Assembly (NCBI RefSeq): GCF_900091955.1
Contig: NZ_FMDF01000229.1
Span: 1 to 42,348, forward strand
Direction: 5' to 3'
DNA length: 42,348 bases
Source: Streptomyces sp. Ncost-T10-10d
GTDB taxonomy: Bacteria > Actinomycetota > Actinomycetes > Streptomycetales > Streptomycetaceae
Positions 8,232 to 16,065 of this stretch are shown here, piece after piece (position 1 is the stretch's first letter; each line of letters starts with the position of its first letter). Below the pieces are notes generated by a model that saw nothing but the letters and a program-made list of their open reading frames with translations, was not told where the DNA came from and did no database searches. The translations under genes and the position numbers were made by a program.

Positions 8232-8598
8232 CTACGCGGCACCCATCGAAGGCCCGACCACCCAGGCGTCGCGCCGGATGAGTGCGATCTTCGAGCGCGA
8301 GATGTTCGACGGGTTCACCTCGGCGCAACTCGCCGCAGTCGACACCCCCGCACTCTCCCCCGCACTCCGGGTCTATCTGGACCAGCTGCCGCATTACGGC
8401 CTGGGATATCTGCCGCCCCCAGCGACCGCGCTCCTGCTGATCGCGTGGGGACACCTGCATGGCCTCGTCGCCCTTGAGGTGTTCGGGCACACCTCTTTCC
8501 TCGGTGACCACCAGACTGAAATCTTCCGCACAGCGATGCGGAACCTGCTTGAGGACATCCACCGCCGGATCGCGGTCGCGCCGGCGCCACGCCCTTGA
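8229..8598 (+). pseudogene. TetR regulator, C-terminal (WHG-type) fragment only
   Basis: The frame runs DYAAPIEGPTT ... ALRVYLDQLPHYG ... AWGHLHGLVALEVFGHTSF ... EIFRTAMRNLLEDI, the ligand-binding half of TetR/AcrR proteins with a WHG-type C-terminal domain. The DNA-binding N-terminal half is missing: similarity starts abruptly near 8229, next to the end of an unrelated minus-strand gene fragment. Without the helix-turn-helix it cannot work as a regulator. It marks a deletion or recombination scar. Confidence 0.7.
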
Positions 8599-8769
8599 AC
8601 CGGGCTGAAACTGCCAGGTCGAATTACTCACTCGAATGAGTGGTGAGGCTTGGCACCGGCGCCCGGGAAGGGAAACGCTGCCACCCTGAGCTCACGAGTC
8701 ATTGCTCGTGGACCGGGTTGTGGTGGGTATTCGATTCGCCCACCGCACAAGAAAATTCGAGGTCTTCGC

Positions 8770-9234
8770 ATGCCGGAAAAGTCAATTATCCACAGCAAGG
8801 CCCAGCATTACTACAACGTGTTCCATCACGAGCGCGACGGGTGGGTCAGCGAAACCGACGTGTACGCCTGAGTGGGCCGCACGACGCAGGAATTCAAGCT
8901 CACGCCAGGAACCGCCCCCGCTAGCGCGCTGCAGAGATCCCTTCTGGAGTACTGGAAGAGATTGTTTGTCCCTATGGACACAGACGGGGACGGCGTCGTA
9001 TCACGCGACGAATTCCTGGCCGGGTTTGTCAGCCTGGGGAACAAGCCGGATGATTACGCGCGGATTGTCACGCCGTCCGCCAAGGTCTTCGTGGCCACCG
9101 CCGACATCGACATCGACACCGACAGCTCCGGCTCCATCTCAACTGACGAGCTGAGAGCGGCCATTCGCGTGTTCCACAGCAGTACTGATCCGAACGACCG
9201 AGGTCACCGTCTCCTGGGAGCCCTGCGTTCCTGA
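8770..9234 (+). pseudogene. EF-hand calcium-binding protein, split by an in-frame TGA
   Basis: From ATG 8770 (GAGG 8 nt upstream) the frame reads MPEKSIIHSKAQHYYNVF, a degenerate first EF-hand (ERDGWVSETDV), then TGA at 8869-8871. The same frame continues with QRSLLEYWKRLF, a good EF-hand loop DTDGDGVVSRDE and a second loop DTDSSGSISTDE, then the family-like tail FHSSTDPND. Relatives (calerythrin/sarcoplasmic type, about 170-180 residues) have four hands; one hand near residue 105 seems deleted. Translation could restart at GTG 8872, which overlaps the stop, giving 120 residues with two hands, so residual function is not excluded. Confidence 0.65.
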
Positions 9235-9266
9235 GCCGACAGAACCGGACAGCGTCCTCTCGTCCA

Positions 9267-9321
9267 GAGCCCCTCACCGTCGTATGCTGATTCCACTCGG
9301 CACCGGCGATCAGAGGGGCTC
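9267..9321. promoter_or_regulatory. Spaced inverted repeat upstream of the diiron-protein gene
   Basis: GAGCCCCTC (9267-9275) and GAGGGGCTC (9313-9321) are perfect inverted repeats 37 nt apart, flanking a possible -10 (TATGCT, 9293-9298). Terminator of the upstream gene or an operator; undecided. Confidence 0.35.
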
Positions 9322-9374
9322 CGCCGGTCCCGCATCGAGCCGCGCTCAGGAACAACACGCCAGGAGAAACGACC

Positions 9375-10085
9375 GTGACCACCCATCTGCGGACAACCAA
9401 GGCCCCGCTGGTGACAGCGCACGCCAAGCACATCGTGGCCGAGACCGGTGTCCTGAACAATCCGTACTTCCGAACGCTGGTAGACGGAAGTATGTCGTTG
9501 GAGAACTTCCGCACAAGCCAGGAGTAACTAGGTTTCGCCGTCACCTACTTCGCCCGTCCGATGGCTGCGCTGGTGTCCCGGATCGAGCACCCCGCGGATC
9601 GCATCGGAATCCTGGGTAATGTCGTGGAAGAACACGGCGGATTCCGCCCTCAGGAATTCCATCACGAGACCTTCCGCGGATTTCTGGCCAGCATCGGCAG
9701 CGACACCGTACAGCTGAACGGCCTGAAGATGATGCCGGCCGTCCACGCGTACAACAGCATTCTCAGTGCGGTGTGTACGTTGGAGGACCCGCAGGTAGGA
9801 ATTGGCTGCATGGGTGCGATCGAGTACGCATTCGCCTCGGTATCGGCCATCACGGGCAACGCGGCTGTGAACCGCGGTTGGGTCGCTCAAGCCGACCTGA
9901 TGCACTACGGCCTCCACTCCGAAATCGACGAACAACATGCAGAGGACTTCTTCCTGCTGCTAGAACCCCACTACCGAAACCCAGCCGCACGACGCCGAAT
10001 CGACCAGGGCCTCGGCCTGGGCGCGTACGCGCTGAACCGCCTCTACAGCGATCTGTCCGAACTGGGCCGTTCACAGCAAAACTGA
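9375..10085 (+). pseudogene. Heme-oxygenase-like diiron (HDO) family protein, in-frame TAA
   Basis: GTG 9375 is preceded by AGGAG at 9362-9366. The frame gives MTTHLRTTKAPLVTAHAKH ... NPYFRTLVDGSMSLENFRTSQE, then TAA at 9525-9527, and continues without a shift as LGFAVTYFARPMAALVSRI ... NVVEEHGGFRPQEFHHETF ... HSEIDEQHAEDFF to 10085. Relatives usually read SQEQ here, so the stop most likely replaced a Gln (CAA to TAA). The metal-ligand-like motifs (EEHGG, HSEIDEQH) are intact. HDO proteins act in oxidative steps of specialised metabolism or as iron-containing redox enzymes. The N-terminal 50 residues cannot be joined to the rest by normal translation. A start within the rest, such as ATG 9561, would lack the first helix. 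Confidence 0.75.
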
Positions 10086-10185
10086 TCACGGCTGGGCGAG
10101 CAGGAAGGCTGCGAGCGCGGTGAATACGGACAGGATCGCGCTTTCCGCCGCCCGGGGCGACCGTCCCAGAAGCCTGATGAACGTG
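10086..10185 (-). pseudogene. Tail of a membrane protein (weak)
   Basis: The minus frame ending at 10086 reads FIRLLGRSPRAAESAILSV followed by FTALAAFLLAQP, a typical last transmembrane helix of a permease. It is cut off at the IS1380 remnant and convergent with the diiron-protein gene. Too short to assign. Confidence 0.3.
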
Positions 10186-10257
10186 TGCGATCGCATGCCA
10201 CTACACCCTTGGGTTCTTCACCGGTGCCCACGAGGTGCTCACCAACAGCAACGAAAC

Positions 10258-10766
10258 GGGCAGCAACACCGCAGCCGATCACATCACCACAGCTCAACTC
10301 GCCCTGGCGTAACTGCCGAAGAAGTACCGGCGTGGACGCCGGACGCTGGTTCGCACCGACTTCGGAGGCGGAACACACGAGTTCACCGCCTGGCTGGACC
10401 AGCGGGGAAGGTGGCTGTCGTACTCGGTCGGCATGACCATCACCGACGCCGTCCACGAGGCCTTCCTCAAAGTCCCGCCCGCCGCTTGGACACCGGCGGT
10501 CGAGCCGGACGGAGAGATCCGCGACGGCGCCTGGGTCGCCGAACTTACCGGCAATGTCCTGGGCGGCTGGCCGCAGGGCATGCGGTTGATCGTCCGCAAG
10601 GAACGCCCGCCCCCAGGGGCGCAGTTGCGCTTCACCGACGCCGACGGCCTGCGGCTCACCGCGTTCGTCGCCAACACCACCGGCGTCCCGATCGCCGCAC
10701 TCGAACTGCGGCACCGCCAACGGGCACGCGCCGAGGACCGCATACGCAACGCCCGTTTCGCGGGCC
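10258..10766 (+). pseudogene. IS1380-family transposase fragment
   Basis: The frame reads GSNTAADHITTAQLALA, TAA at 10310-10312, then LPKKYRRGRRTLVRTD, GGTHEFTAWLDQRGRWLSY, GEIRDGAWVAELTG, GMRLIVRKERP, GAQLRFTDADG and RHRQRARAEDRIRNAR, the central catalytic part of IS1380 transposases. The N-terminal third and the C-terminal Trp-rich end are missing. The stop replaces a residue that is Gln in relatives (LALAQLPKKYR). No terminal repeats were found, so the element is dead. Confidence 0.85.
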
Positions 10767-11058
10767 GGACGCCGAGCTGCACGGGAGTGCGAACATGCGG
10801 CCGTCTTCGCGGTCGCCAATGGCCTCTCGGAGTGGAATTGCCGCCTGCTCGCTCAAGGGCACTGTGCGCGGCTGGCCCTGGCGGCGTCCGGACTTGGCGT
10901 CGGCGACTTTGAGTGCATGACGGCCTCTCGCGTCGACAGGCTCTGTTCGGCCCGGCCTTGCGAAGCTGCGGTCCGCCGTCGGAAAACGGATCGCCTGGCC
11001 TGTCAAGCTTGCGTACGGTGAGAAACGCGGGCGGAGACTCCGCATCGACATTTGGAAC
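10767..11058. other. Gene-free stretch between IS remnants
   Basis: Nothing recognisable on either strand; short open frames have no ribosome binding site. Probably degraded DNA next to the IS1380 fragment. Confidence 0.4.
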
Positions 11059-11085
11059 GGGCCCGCCGTATCACGCGGCGGACCC
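11059..11085 (+). terminator. Hairpin upstream of 11134
   Basis: GGGCCCGCCG (11059-11068) pairs with CGGCGGACCC (11076-11085) with one mismatch and a 7-nt loop. Confidence 0.55.
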
Positions 11086-11133
11086 GCTCTTACATCTATC
11101 GCTCCTTGCAGGGGTCAACTCACGGAAGGAAGT

Positions 11134-11296
11134 CATGACGCGCAGCCTCTTTGACCTTGAACCGCGATTGCCGATAGAGAAGACGAATCGAGACTTCCGC
11201 AACGTACGCGGAACGCTGGGTTTCACAGCCGCACGCCGCCTCATGGACGAGATCTTCGCAATGTTTCCCGATGCGGATGAGACCGTCAGCTCGTGA
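11134..11296 (+). pseudogene. N-terminal stub of a gene cut by an ISL3 remnant
   Basis: ATG 11134 has a strong GGAAGGAAG Shine-Dalgarno. The product would be 53 residues: MTRSLFDLEPRLPIEKTN, then FRNVRGTLGFTAARRLMDEI, then FAMFPDADETVSS. The layout looks like the start of a longer protein family whose next block would follow the ADE. The ISL3 transposase text begins on the opposite strand at about 11284, so the stop at 11294-11296 is supplied by inserted DNA. Function unknown. Confidence 0.5.
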
Positions 11297-11518
11297 TAGC
11301 CGTGCACCCGCACCGTCTCGGCCCCGCACCACGGGCACGCCATCGGGCCTTCCTGCGTCCGCGCACACACCCGGATCAGCACACCCTCATCCTCGATGGC
11401 ATCGATGACCAACGGCGATAGCCCCGAAAACACCATGCCCACACGCTCGTTGACATCCCGCATGCGGTGTCAACGATGGCCGTCACACATCGTCACCACC
11501 GAATCTGCGACAGAGCCA
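11284..11518 (-). mobile_element. ISL3-family IS remnant (one end plus transposase N-terminus)
   Basis: Read on the minus strand, the end TGGCTCTGTCGCAGATTCGG (from 11518) resembles an ISL3-type terminal repeat. The transposase start follows from 11463: MVFSGLSPLVIDAIEDEG, VRVCARTQEGP-like text, then a CPWC zinc-binding pair and VRVHGYHE. Similarity stops at about 11284, so roughly 90% of the element is gone. AT-rich AACATTTTAAA flanks the outer end and may contain one copy of the 8-bp target duplication. Confidence 0.75.
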
Positions 11519-11534
11519 AACATTTTAAAGTCCC

Positions 11535-12710
11535 TCATGAAGTGACCTGGACCAGCGCGTGCGTGCCGCTCGTACGCCACTGGGGCCCGGTAACTTCCAG
11601 CTCGTGCACGGTTTGCGGCGCCAGGCCGACGATGACGTCCGACTTCAGTGTGCGCAGAGCTGCGACCGGACCGGGGAAGTATGACGTGACGTCGGTGAAC
11701 GGGGTGGTGGCCGACCAGTGTCGGTCGCCGACGAGGCGGCGGTAGTTCAGGTCGCCCTTCATGATCGTCAGGGTGGCGGTGGCGAAGTCCTCGTGGAGGT
11801 CGGCGGGCATGTCGGCGTAGGGGAACGGGGCGCAGGAGAAAGGGTGGGCGCGCAGGGTGAGGCGGCCGGTGGTGAGGGCCTGCTGCAGGCGCTTGCCGAT
11901 CTCGGAGGCGTAGCCGGGGGCCGTGGTCAGGCGGTGGAGGCAGGCCAGAGTGTCGGTGGCCGTGGCGTCGGAGACGTAGTACGGGTACGGCTTGAGGTGC
12001 AGAACGACGCACGCGGCGCGGTCGGTGTGGAGCAGGTGGTCGGCGAGGACCAGGTCCGGGAGGAGCTCGGGGCCGGCGTTGTCGGCCACGAGGCAGACCT
12101 TGCCGGGCGGGCTGGCGGACAGGGTTTCCCAGAGGACGGCGGAGTTGTCGGCGACGAGGCCGGTGACACGGTCGCCAAGGCCGGCGTCGCCCGCTGAGAC
12201 GGCGAAGCCGAGGTCGGCGCGGTTGCCCCAGAGGGAGGCGTGGAGGAGGGTGCGGTGCTGTTCGACTGCCGGGATCTGGGGGAGTTGGTCGAGGGCGGCC
12301 AGTTCGGCCTCCACCGTTGGGCCCGCGAGTTCGGCGTTCTTGAACGGGGCGAAGGGGTCGATCCCCTGCCACGGGCCGGGGGCGAAGTAGCCGAGGGCGG
12401 CCAGGAGTTTGCGGTAGAAGTAGCTCTCCGCCCAGAGGAACGGGGCGTCTTCCCAGCGGCTGCCGATGTGCTCCTTGCCCCACTGCTGCCACTGGTCCGC
12501 TCCGGGCTCGGTGTCAGGCAGGGGGAGAATCACGCCGTCCTCGGTGATCTCCTGTAGGAGGGTGTCCAGGGCACGCTGCTGTTCGATGGGGTAGGGGGTG
12601 GCCTGGCGGACGCGCTCGATCAGGGTGGGGTGTCGGTCGTGCAGGACACCCCAGGCGAAGGAGCCTGCGACGTTGCTGACAACGACTGGGGCGGGGGCGG
12701 GCTGCGTCAT
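11535..12710 (-). CDS. ARMT1-like (DUF89) metal-dependent phosphatase family protein
   Basis: A 391-residue protein starting MTQPAPAPVV (ATG at 12710, GGAAG upstream). Family blocks include WAESYFYRKLLAALGYF, LHASLWGNRADLGFAV and the metal-site segment CLVADNAGPELLPDLVLAD with D210 and N211. The C-terminal end carries MKGDLNYRRL, also typical. DUF89/ARMT1 proteins are Mn/Ni-dependent damage-control phosphatases acting on sugar phosphates; a methyltransferase activity has been debated for the human member. The longer open frame upstream (to 13064) reads antisense to neighbouring text and was rejected. It is the only clearly intact metabolic gene in this degraded stretch. Confidence 0.9.
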   Translation of the reverse strand: MTQPAPAPVVVSNVAGSFAWGVLHDRHPTLIERVRQATPYPIEQQRALDTLLQEITEDGVILPLPDTEPGADQWQQWGKEHIGSRWEDAPFLWAESYFYRKLLAALGYFAPGPWQGIDPFAPFKNAELAGPTVEAELAALDQLPQIPAVEQHRTLLHASLWGNRADLGFAVSAGDAGLGDRVTGLVADNSAVLWETLSASPPGKVCLVADNAGPELLPDLVLADHLLHTDRAACVVLHLKPYPYYVSDATATDTLACLHRLTTAPGYASEIGKRLQQALTTGRLTLRAHPFSCAPFPYADMPADLHEDFATATLTIMKGDLNYRRLVGDRHWSATTPFTDVTSYFPGPVAALRTLKSDVIVGLAPQTVHELEVTGPQWRTSGTHALVQVTS

Positions 12711-12735
12711 GGTGTGCGGGCTTCCTTCGCGTGGT

Positions 12736-13040
12736 TCAGTGGAGGCGGATGGAGAACGCGACGGTGCCGGCCGCGCTGCCCACGACCACGTGTCCGGTGG
12801 TTCGGTCGCAGGCCGCGCAGTGCAGCGAGGCGTTGACGCGTACTTCGGCGAGCTGGCGCTGTTCGGTCGACGACCAGAGGCGTACGGTGCCGTCAGCCGC
12901 GGCCGACGCCAGGTGGTCTGGGCCATCGAGGAACGCGGCCATGAGAACCCGACCGGTGTGGCCCGGGAGGTGGGCAGTGAACCGATCGTCCGACACGCTC
13001 CGGACGCGAACGCCGTCGTACGGCCGGCCCGTCGCTCCTC
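12736..13040 (-). pseudogene. WD40-repeat protein, C-terminal fragment
   Basis: The frame reads GATGRPYDGVRVRSVSDD, FTAHLPGHTGRVLMAAF, HLASAAADGTVRLWSS, and ends GSAAGTVAFSIRLH. That is one and a half WD40 blades with the GH...DGTVRLW signature. It begins right after an in-frame stop at about 13041 and abuts the 3' end of the cutA pseudogene, so the N-terminal blades are lost. It lies 25 nt upstream of the ARMT1-like gene on the same strand and may once have been in its operon. Confidence 0.7.
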
Positions 13041-13044
13041 AGTC

Positions 13045-13365
13045 CTATGCGGTCTCCTCGACAACCCACGACAGGTACGCCTCCGGCCCGCCGGTCACTG
13101 GCAGCGTGATCCACTGGGGGACGTCGTACGGATGCTTCTCGTGCAACCACGCCTCCAGTGCCGGGAGACGGTCCGTCGAAGTCATGTACGAGATCCGCCA
13201 CTCCTACGCCGTCTCGACATTCTACTTCCACCAGTAGAAGGCTGTGATCGGCGCATCGATGTGGACGCCCGCTGCCAGCTTGCTCTCGACCGCGCCTCAG
13301 GCCAGCGCCTTCGCCTGATCCTCGTCGTCGCTGGGCGTCTGCGCAATCACAAACTCGTTGGCCAT
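13045..13365 (-). pseudogene. cutA: cutA divalent-cation tolerance protein with three in-frame stops
   Basis: Reading from ATG 13365 (GGAGAGG upstream) to 13045 gives a CutA of normal length, 106 codons plus stop, with no frameshift. It reads MANEFVIAQTPSDDEDQAKA, then GAVESKLAAGVHIDAPITAF, YWWK, NVETA, EWRISYMTSTDRL, LEAWLHEKHPYDVPQWITLP and TGGPEAYLSWVVEETA. Three codons are stops: TGA 13297-13299, TAG 13222-13224 and TAG 13204-13206. The third replaces the usual Gln of ETAQEW and the first the usual Arg of ALARGAVE. The rest is very well conserved, so inactivation looks recent. Confidence 0.88.
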
Positions 13366-13369
13366 GCAA

Positions 13370-13804
13370 CTACCTCTCCTGCTCGGGTACCGCGACCCCA
13401 CCCAGTTGGCCAGGGCGCACCGGATGCCGCACCGTCTGCTCGGGCCACGCTGCCCACACCGCCACCCGCAGGTACACATCGCCGCTGCCGTATTTGACCC
13501 GGCAGGTGGCAGGGCGGTTACGGCCGAGTGCATCCACCCGGTCGGGAATGACCAGGGCCTTACCGACGAGATTGTGCAACGACTTCGCGGTGTAGGCGCC
13601 GGCGCATTCCTTTCGTCTCAATAGGTCCGCGACGGGAGGACTCCACGCAGGGCCGTCGGCGGGCATTCGCCCACGGCAGACAGAAAAGAACTCCAAAAGA
13701 CTGGAAACCTCCGCCGGGACCATGTCAACGTACAACGTCCAGGAAAACACCAGGTCAGACGATGCAGTTACTCCGGTGTGGTCAGGGCTGCGACTGATTC
13801 GCAA
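13370..13804 (-). CDS. Hypothetical protein upstream of cutA (uncertain)
   Basis: An open frame of up to 144 codons whose stop lies 4 nt before the cutA start; the cutA Shine-Dalgarno sits inside its last codons, as in a coupled operon. It contains CRVKYGSGDVYLRVAVWAAW, which looks like real beta-strand protein. No start has a good ribosome binding site (candidates 13804 and internal ATGs), and no family is recognised. In this degraded stretch it may itself be a fragment. Confidence 0.35.
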   Translation of the reverse strand: MRISRSPDHTGVTASSDLVFSWTLYVDMVPAEVSSLLEFFSVCRGRMPADGPAWSPPVADLLRRKECAGAYTAKSLHNLVGKALVIPDRVDALGRNRPATCRVKYGSGDVYLRVAVWAAWPEQTVRHPVRPGQLGGVAVPEQER

Positions 13805-13858
13805 CCCCGCACCACACCAGGCTGCCTTGCTGGCAAGATCTCTATTTAGGAGGCTCGT

Positions 13859-14221
13859 CTGTCGGATTCCGCTATTGGATCCGCCCGCTTCGCTTCACCC
13901 GCCCTCTTTGGGCTCGGCGCACTGAACGCTTGGTCCGGCCAGGCGGCGGGGGGACTACAGCGTCGTGTCCACCGGGCTGTGCGTCTGCCGGCCGGCCTGT
14001 TCGGCGAGGACCTGCTGCAACGCGGCTACCGCCGTGACAGGGCCGTCCTCGCGCACATTGCGGCGCACCCCGGAGCTGCAACTCGCCAGGTGGTCGCTGC
14101 CATTGAGGCCCCCGAGCGTGTCGTGGTGCGGAATCTTGACCGCCGCACTGAGGACGGTCTGCTGGTGCTCGTTACGGACGGCGCGACCCCAGCCCTGCGC
14201 TCATACCGGCTGGCTGCCTGA
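13859..14221 (+). CDS. Winged-helix-like DNA-binding protein, apparent CTG start
   Basis: A 120-residue frame beginning LSDSAIGSARFASPALFGLG at CTG 13859, 6 nt after a perfect AGGAGG (13847-13852). No ATG, GTG or TTG suits that Shine-Dalgarno; the next candidate, GTG at 13979, would discard 40 residues. Residues 55-115 (YRRDRAVLAHIAAHPGAATR, VVAAIEAPERVVVRNLDRR, LLVLVTDG) fit a winged helix with a recognition helix and a beta hairpin. Either a genuine CTG start or a mutated ATG/GTG in a dying gene. It is divergent from the cutA unit and upstream of xis/int. Confidence 0.55.
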   Translation: MSDSAIGSARFASPALFGLGALNAWSGQAAGGLQRRVHRAVRLPAGLFGEDLLQRGYRRDRAVLAHIAAHPGAATRQVVAAIEAPERVVVRNLDRRTEDGLLVLVTDGATPALRSYRLAA

Positions 14222-14279
14222 ACGCGGCCAGCCCGAGAAGCTGTCGGATTCATCTGATGCGGCGCGCAACATAGGCCAT

Positions 14280-14306
14280 GATCGCCGGTTAGCCAAACCG
14301 GCGATC
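14280..14306 (+). terminator. Hairpin between winged-helix gene and xis
   Basis: A perfect 11-bp stem, GATCGCCGGTT (14280-14290) with AACCGGCGATC (14296-14306), and loop AGCCA. Confidence 0.7.
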
Positions 14307-14433
14307 GTCGCGACCATTGAGTTCGCACTGGGCTGCGCTTGGTGGCGGAGCCAGGTGGGCGAGTTCTCACCTATCCCGCAATGCGCGGAATCAATGTGTC
14401 CTTCAACCGTCTTCGCGATCCCGAGGTGCCAAG

Positions 14434-14748
14434 ATGCCAACCTCCCTGCATGGGGCCAACTCCGATCCAGTGGCTGCCGCATCCGGAGCGAGTATCAGAG
14501 CTTTCCTGAATGTGCGGGAAGCGGCCGACTACCTCGGCATGTCCCCTCACACCCTGTACGTCTGGCGGCACCGTCGCCAGGGGCCGCCAAGCTTTCGGAT
14601 GGGAGTCCGTGGCCGGGTCATGTACAGGCTGGTGACGCTTGACGCCTGGGTGCGCATGCAGGAGCAATCGGATTCCCGTTCCAACCCGGAATTGAGCCCA
14701 ATCGAAGTAGGTGCGCAGCGACGCGTCCTCTCTGCAACTAGCCCTTGA
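14434..14748 (+). CDS. xis: Excisionase / AlpA-like HTH protein
   Basis: A 104-residue protein with a MerR-type helix-turn-helix of the excisionase class: FLNVREAADYLGMSPHTLYV, WRHRRQGPP and FRMGVRGRVMYRLVTLDAWV at residues 28-78. It stands 45 nt upstream of the integrase, the normal Xis-Int order of actinobacterial integrative elements, and would bend att DNA to direct excision. A poorly matching Shine-Dalgarno (CGAGG) lies 8 nt upstream of the ATG. Confidence 0.85.
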   Translation: MPTSLHGANSDPVAAASGASIRAFLNVREAADYLGMSPHTLYVWRHRRQGPPSFRMGVRGRVMYRLVTLDAWVRMQEQSDSRSNPELSPIEVGAQRRVLSATSP

Positions 14749-14793
14749 TGGTTCGCCGCTGATCTGTAATCGACCCACATTGGAGAGTGCGGC

Positions 14794-16056
14794 TTGGCCG
14801 GCTACATAGAAGACCGTTGGATCAAGAAGAAGAAGGACCCAGTGACGGGCAAGAGAGAGCGTACTGCCCGGTACGGGAAAGGGACGCGATACAAGGTCGC
14901 TGGCATCCCAGGGATCCGTGACAGATCATTCGCTACAGTCGAGGACGCCAAGGCGTGGCTCCGCCGGTCTGCGACGGATGAAGAGCGCGGCGAGTTCGTG
15001 GACCCTCGTGACGGAACCATCACGCTAGCCGATTACATCGCGAAATACTGGGCACCTGGGAAGGCGGGCGCCCCGAAAACTCAGCAGGGGCACGAGCGTC
15101 GGGTGCGTCTCCACATCGTCCCGCATCTGGGACAGCTCCAGCTGAAGCAGATAACGCCGGCGGAACTGCGTGTATACATAGCGAAGCTTGGCAGCTCCGT
15201 GAGGTCGGTCGACTATGTGCGTGGCATCTTGGGTGAGCTGTCAGGGATCCTGGAGACAGCTGTTGATGACAAGCGGATCGCTCGAAATCCGATGCGCGCG
15301 AAGTCGGTGCAGTGGCCGAAGGCATCGAAGGAGCGCAGGGAGGCGTGGTCGTTGGAGACTGCGCTCCGAGTACGTGATGTCATCAATGAGCGGAACAGGA
15401 TCGCCGTTGTCCTTGGCCTGGGGTGTGGTCTCCGGCAAGGGGAGGTCTTCGGGCTGAGCCCTGATGATATTGACTACGCACGTGGTGTCCTCCACGTTCG
15501 TCGGCAGACTCAGACGATCGACGGGAAGTTGTACTACGCGCTCCCGAAGTCTCGGAAGGCCCGCGTCGTCGACATGCCGCCGTCCGTGGCTGAAGAGCTG
15601 AAAAGGCATGTGAGGGATTTCCCGCCCGTAGCGGTTGAGCTTCCCTGGGGGCGGCCAGGGGAGGACAGGCCGACGGAAAAGTTCTCGCTGCTGCTCACCA
15701 CGCGATTTGGCAACGCCATCGCGGTCAATACATGGAACACCTATACGTGGAAGCCTGCTCTGGCCAAGGCTGAGGTCATCCCCCAGCGGTCCGAGGGAGC
15801 CAAGCCCTGGCAGTGGGCTGCAGCTCCAAAGGACGGTTTCCACGTGCTGCGACATACCTACGCCTCGATCATGTTGGAGGCAGGCGAGTCTGTCGTCACC
15901 CTGGCCCAGCGGTTGGGGCACTCATCGCCGACGATTACGCTCGGTTACTACGCGCACTTCATGCCGGAGGCCGGGAACCGGGGCCGGGCTGTGATCGACG
16001 GTTTCCTCGGAAAGCGGGTCGCCGGCCAAAACTCCCCAGATTCTCCCCAGGGCTGA
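14794..16056 (+). CDS. int: Tyrosine-type site-specific integrase
   Basis: A 420-residue phage/ICE integrase starting at TTG 14794 (GGAGAG upstream; no better start). It has an N-terminal AP2-like arm-binding region (GTRYKVAGIPGIRDRSFAT), a SAM-like core-binding domain (residues 75-165) and a catalytic domain with R214 (GCGLRQGEV), H350 and R353 (HVLRHTY), H376 (RLGHSS) and Y385/Y386 (GYYAHFM). All catalytic residues are present, so the enzyme looks functional. It lies at the right edge of the island beside a 20-bp inverted repeat. Confidence 0.95.
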   Translation: MAGYIEDRWIKKKKDPVTGKRERTARYGKGTRYKVAGIPGIRDRSFATVEDAKAWLRRSATDEERGEFVDPRDGTITLADYIAKYWAPGKAGAPKTQQGHERRVRLHIVPHLGQLQLKQITPAELRVYIAKLGSSVRSVDYVRGILGELSGILETAVDDKRIARNPMRAKSVQWPKASKERREAWSLETALRVRDVINERNRIAVVLGLGCGLRQGEVFGLSPDDIDYARGVLHVRRQTQTIDGKLYYALPKSRKARVVDMPPSVAEELKRHVRDFPPVAVELPWGRPGEDRPTEKFSLLLTTRFGNAIAVNTWNTYTWKPALAKAEVIPQRSEGAKPWQWAAAPKDGFHVLRHTYASIMLEAGESVVTLAQRLGHSSPTITLGYYAHFMPEAGNRGRAVIDGFLGKRVAGQNSPDSPQG

Positions 16057-16065
16057 TCGGGGTGA

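Noticed and set aside
8869..8871. TGA as selenocysteine in the EF-hand gene
   Set aside because: No Cys at this place in the family, and neighbouring genes have TAA and TAG stops of the same kind, so recoding does not explain the set.
12711..13064. N-terminal extension of the ARMT1-like protein
   Set aside because: The added residues are Arg/Pro/Ser-rich and antisense-like; the protein family begins at the ATG at 12710 with its own ribosome binding site.
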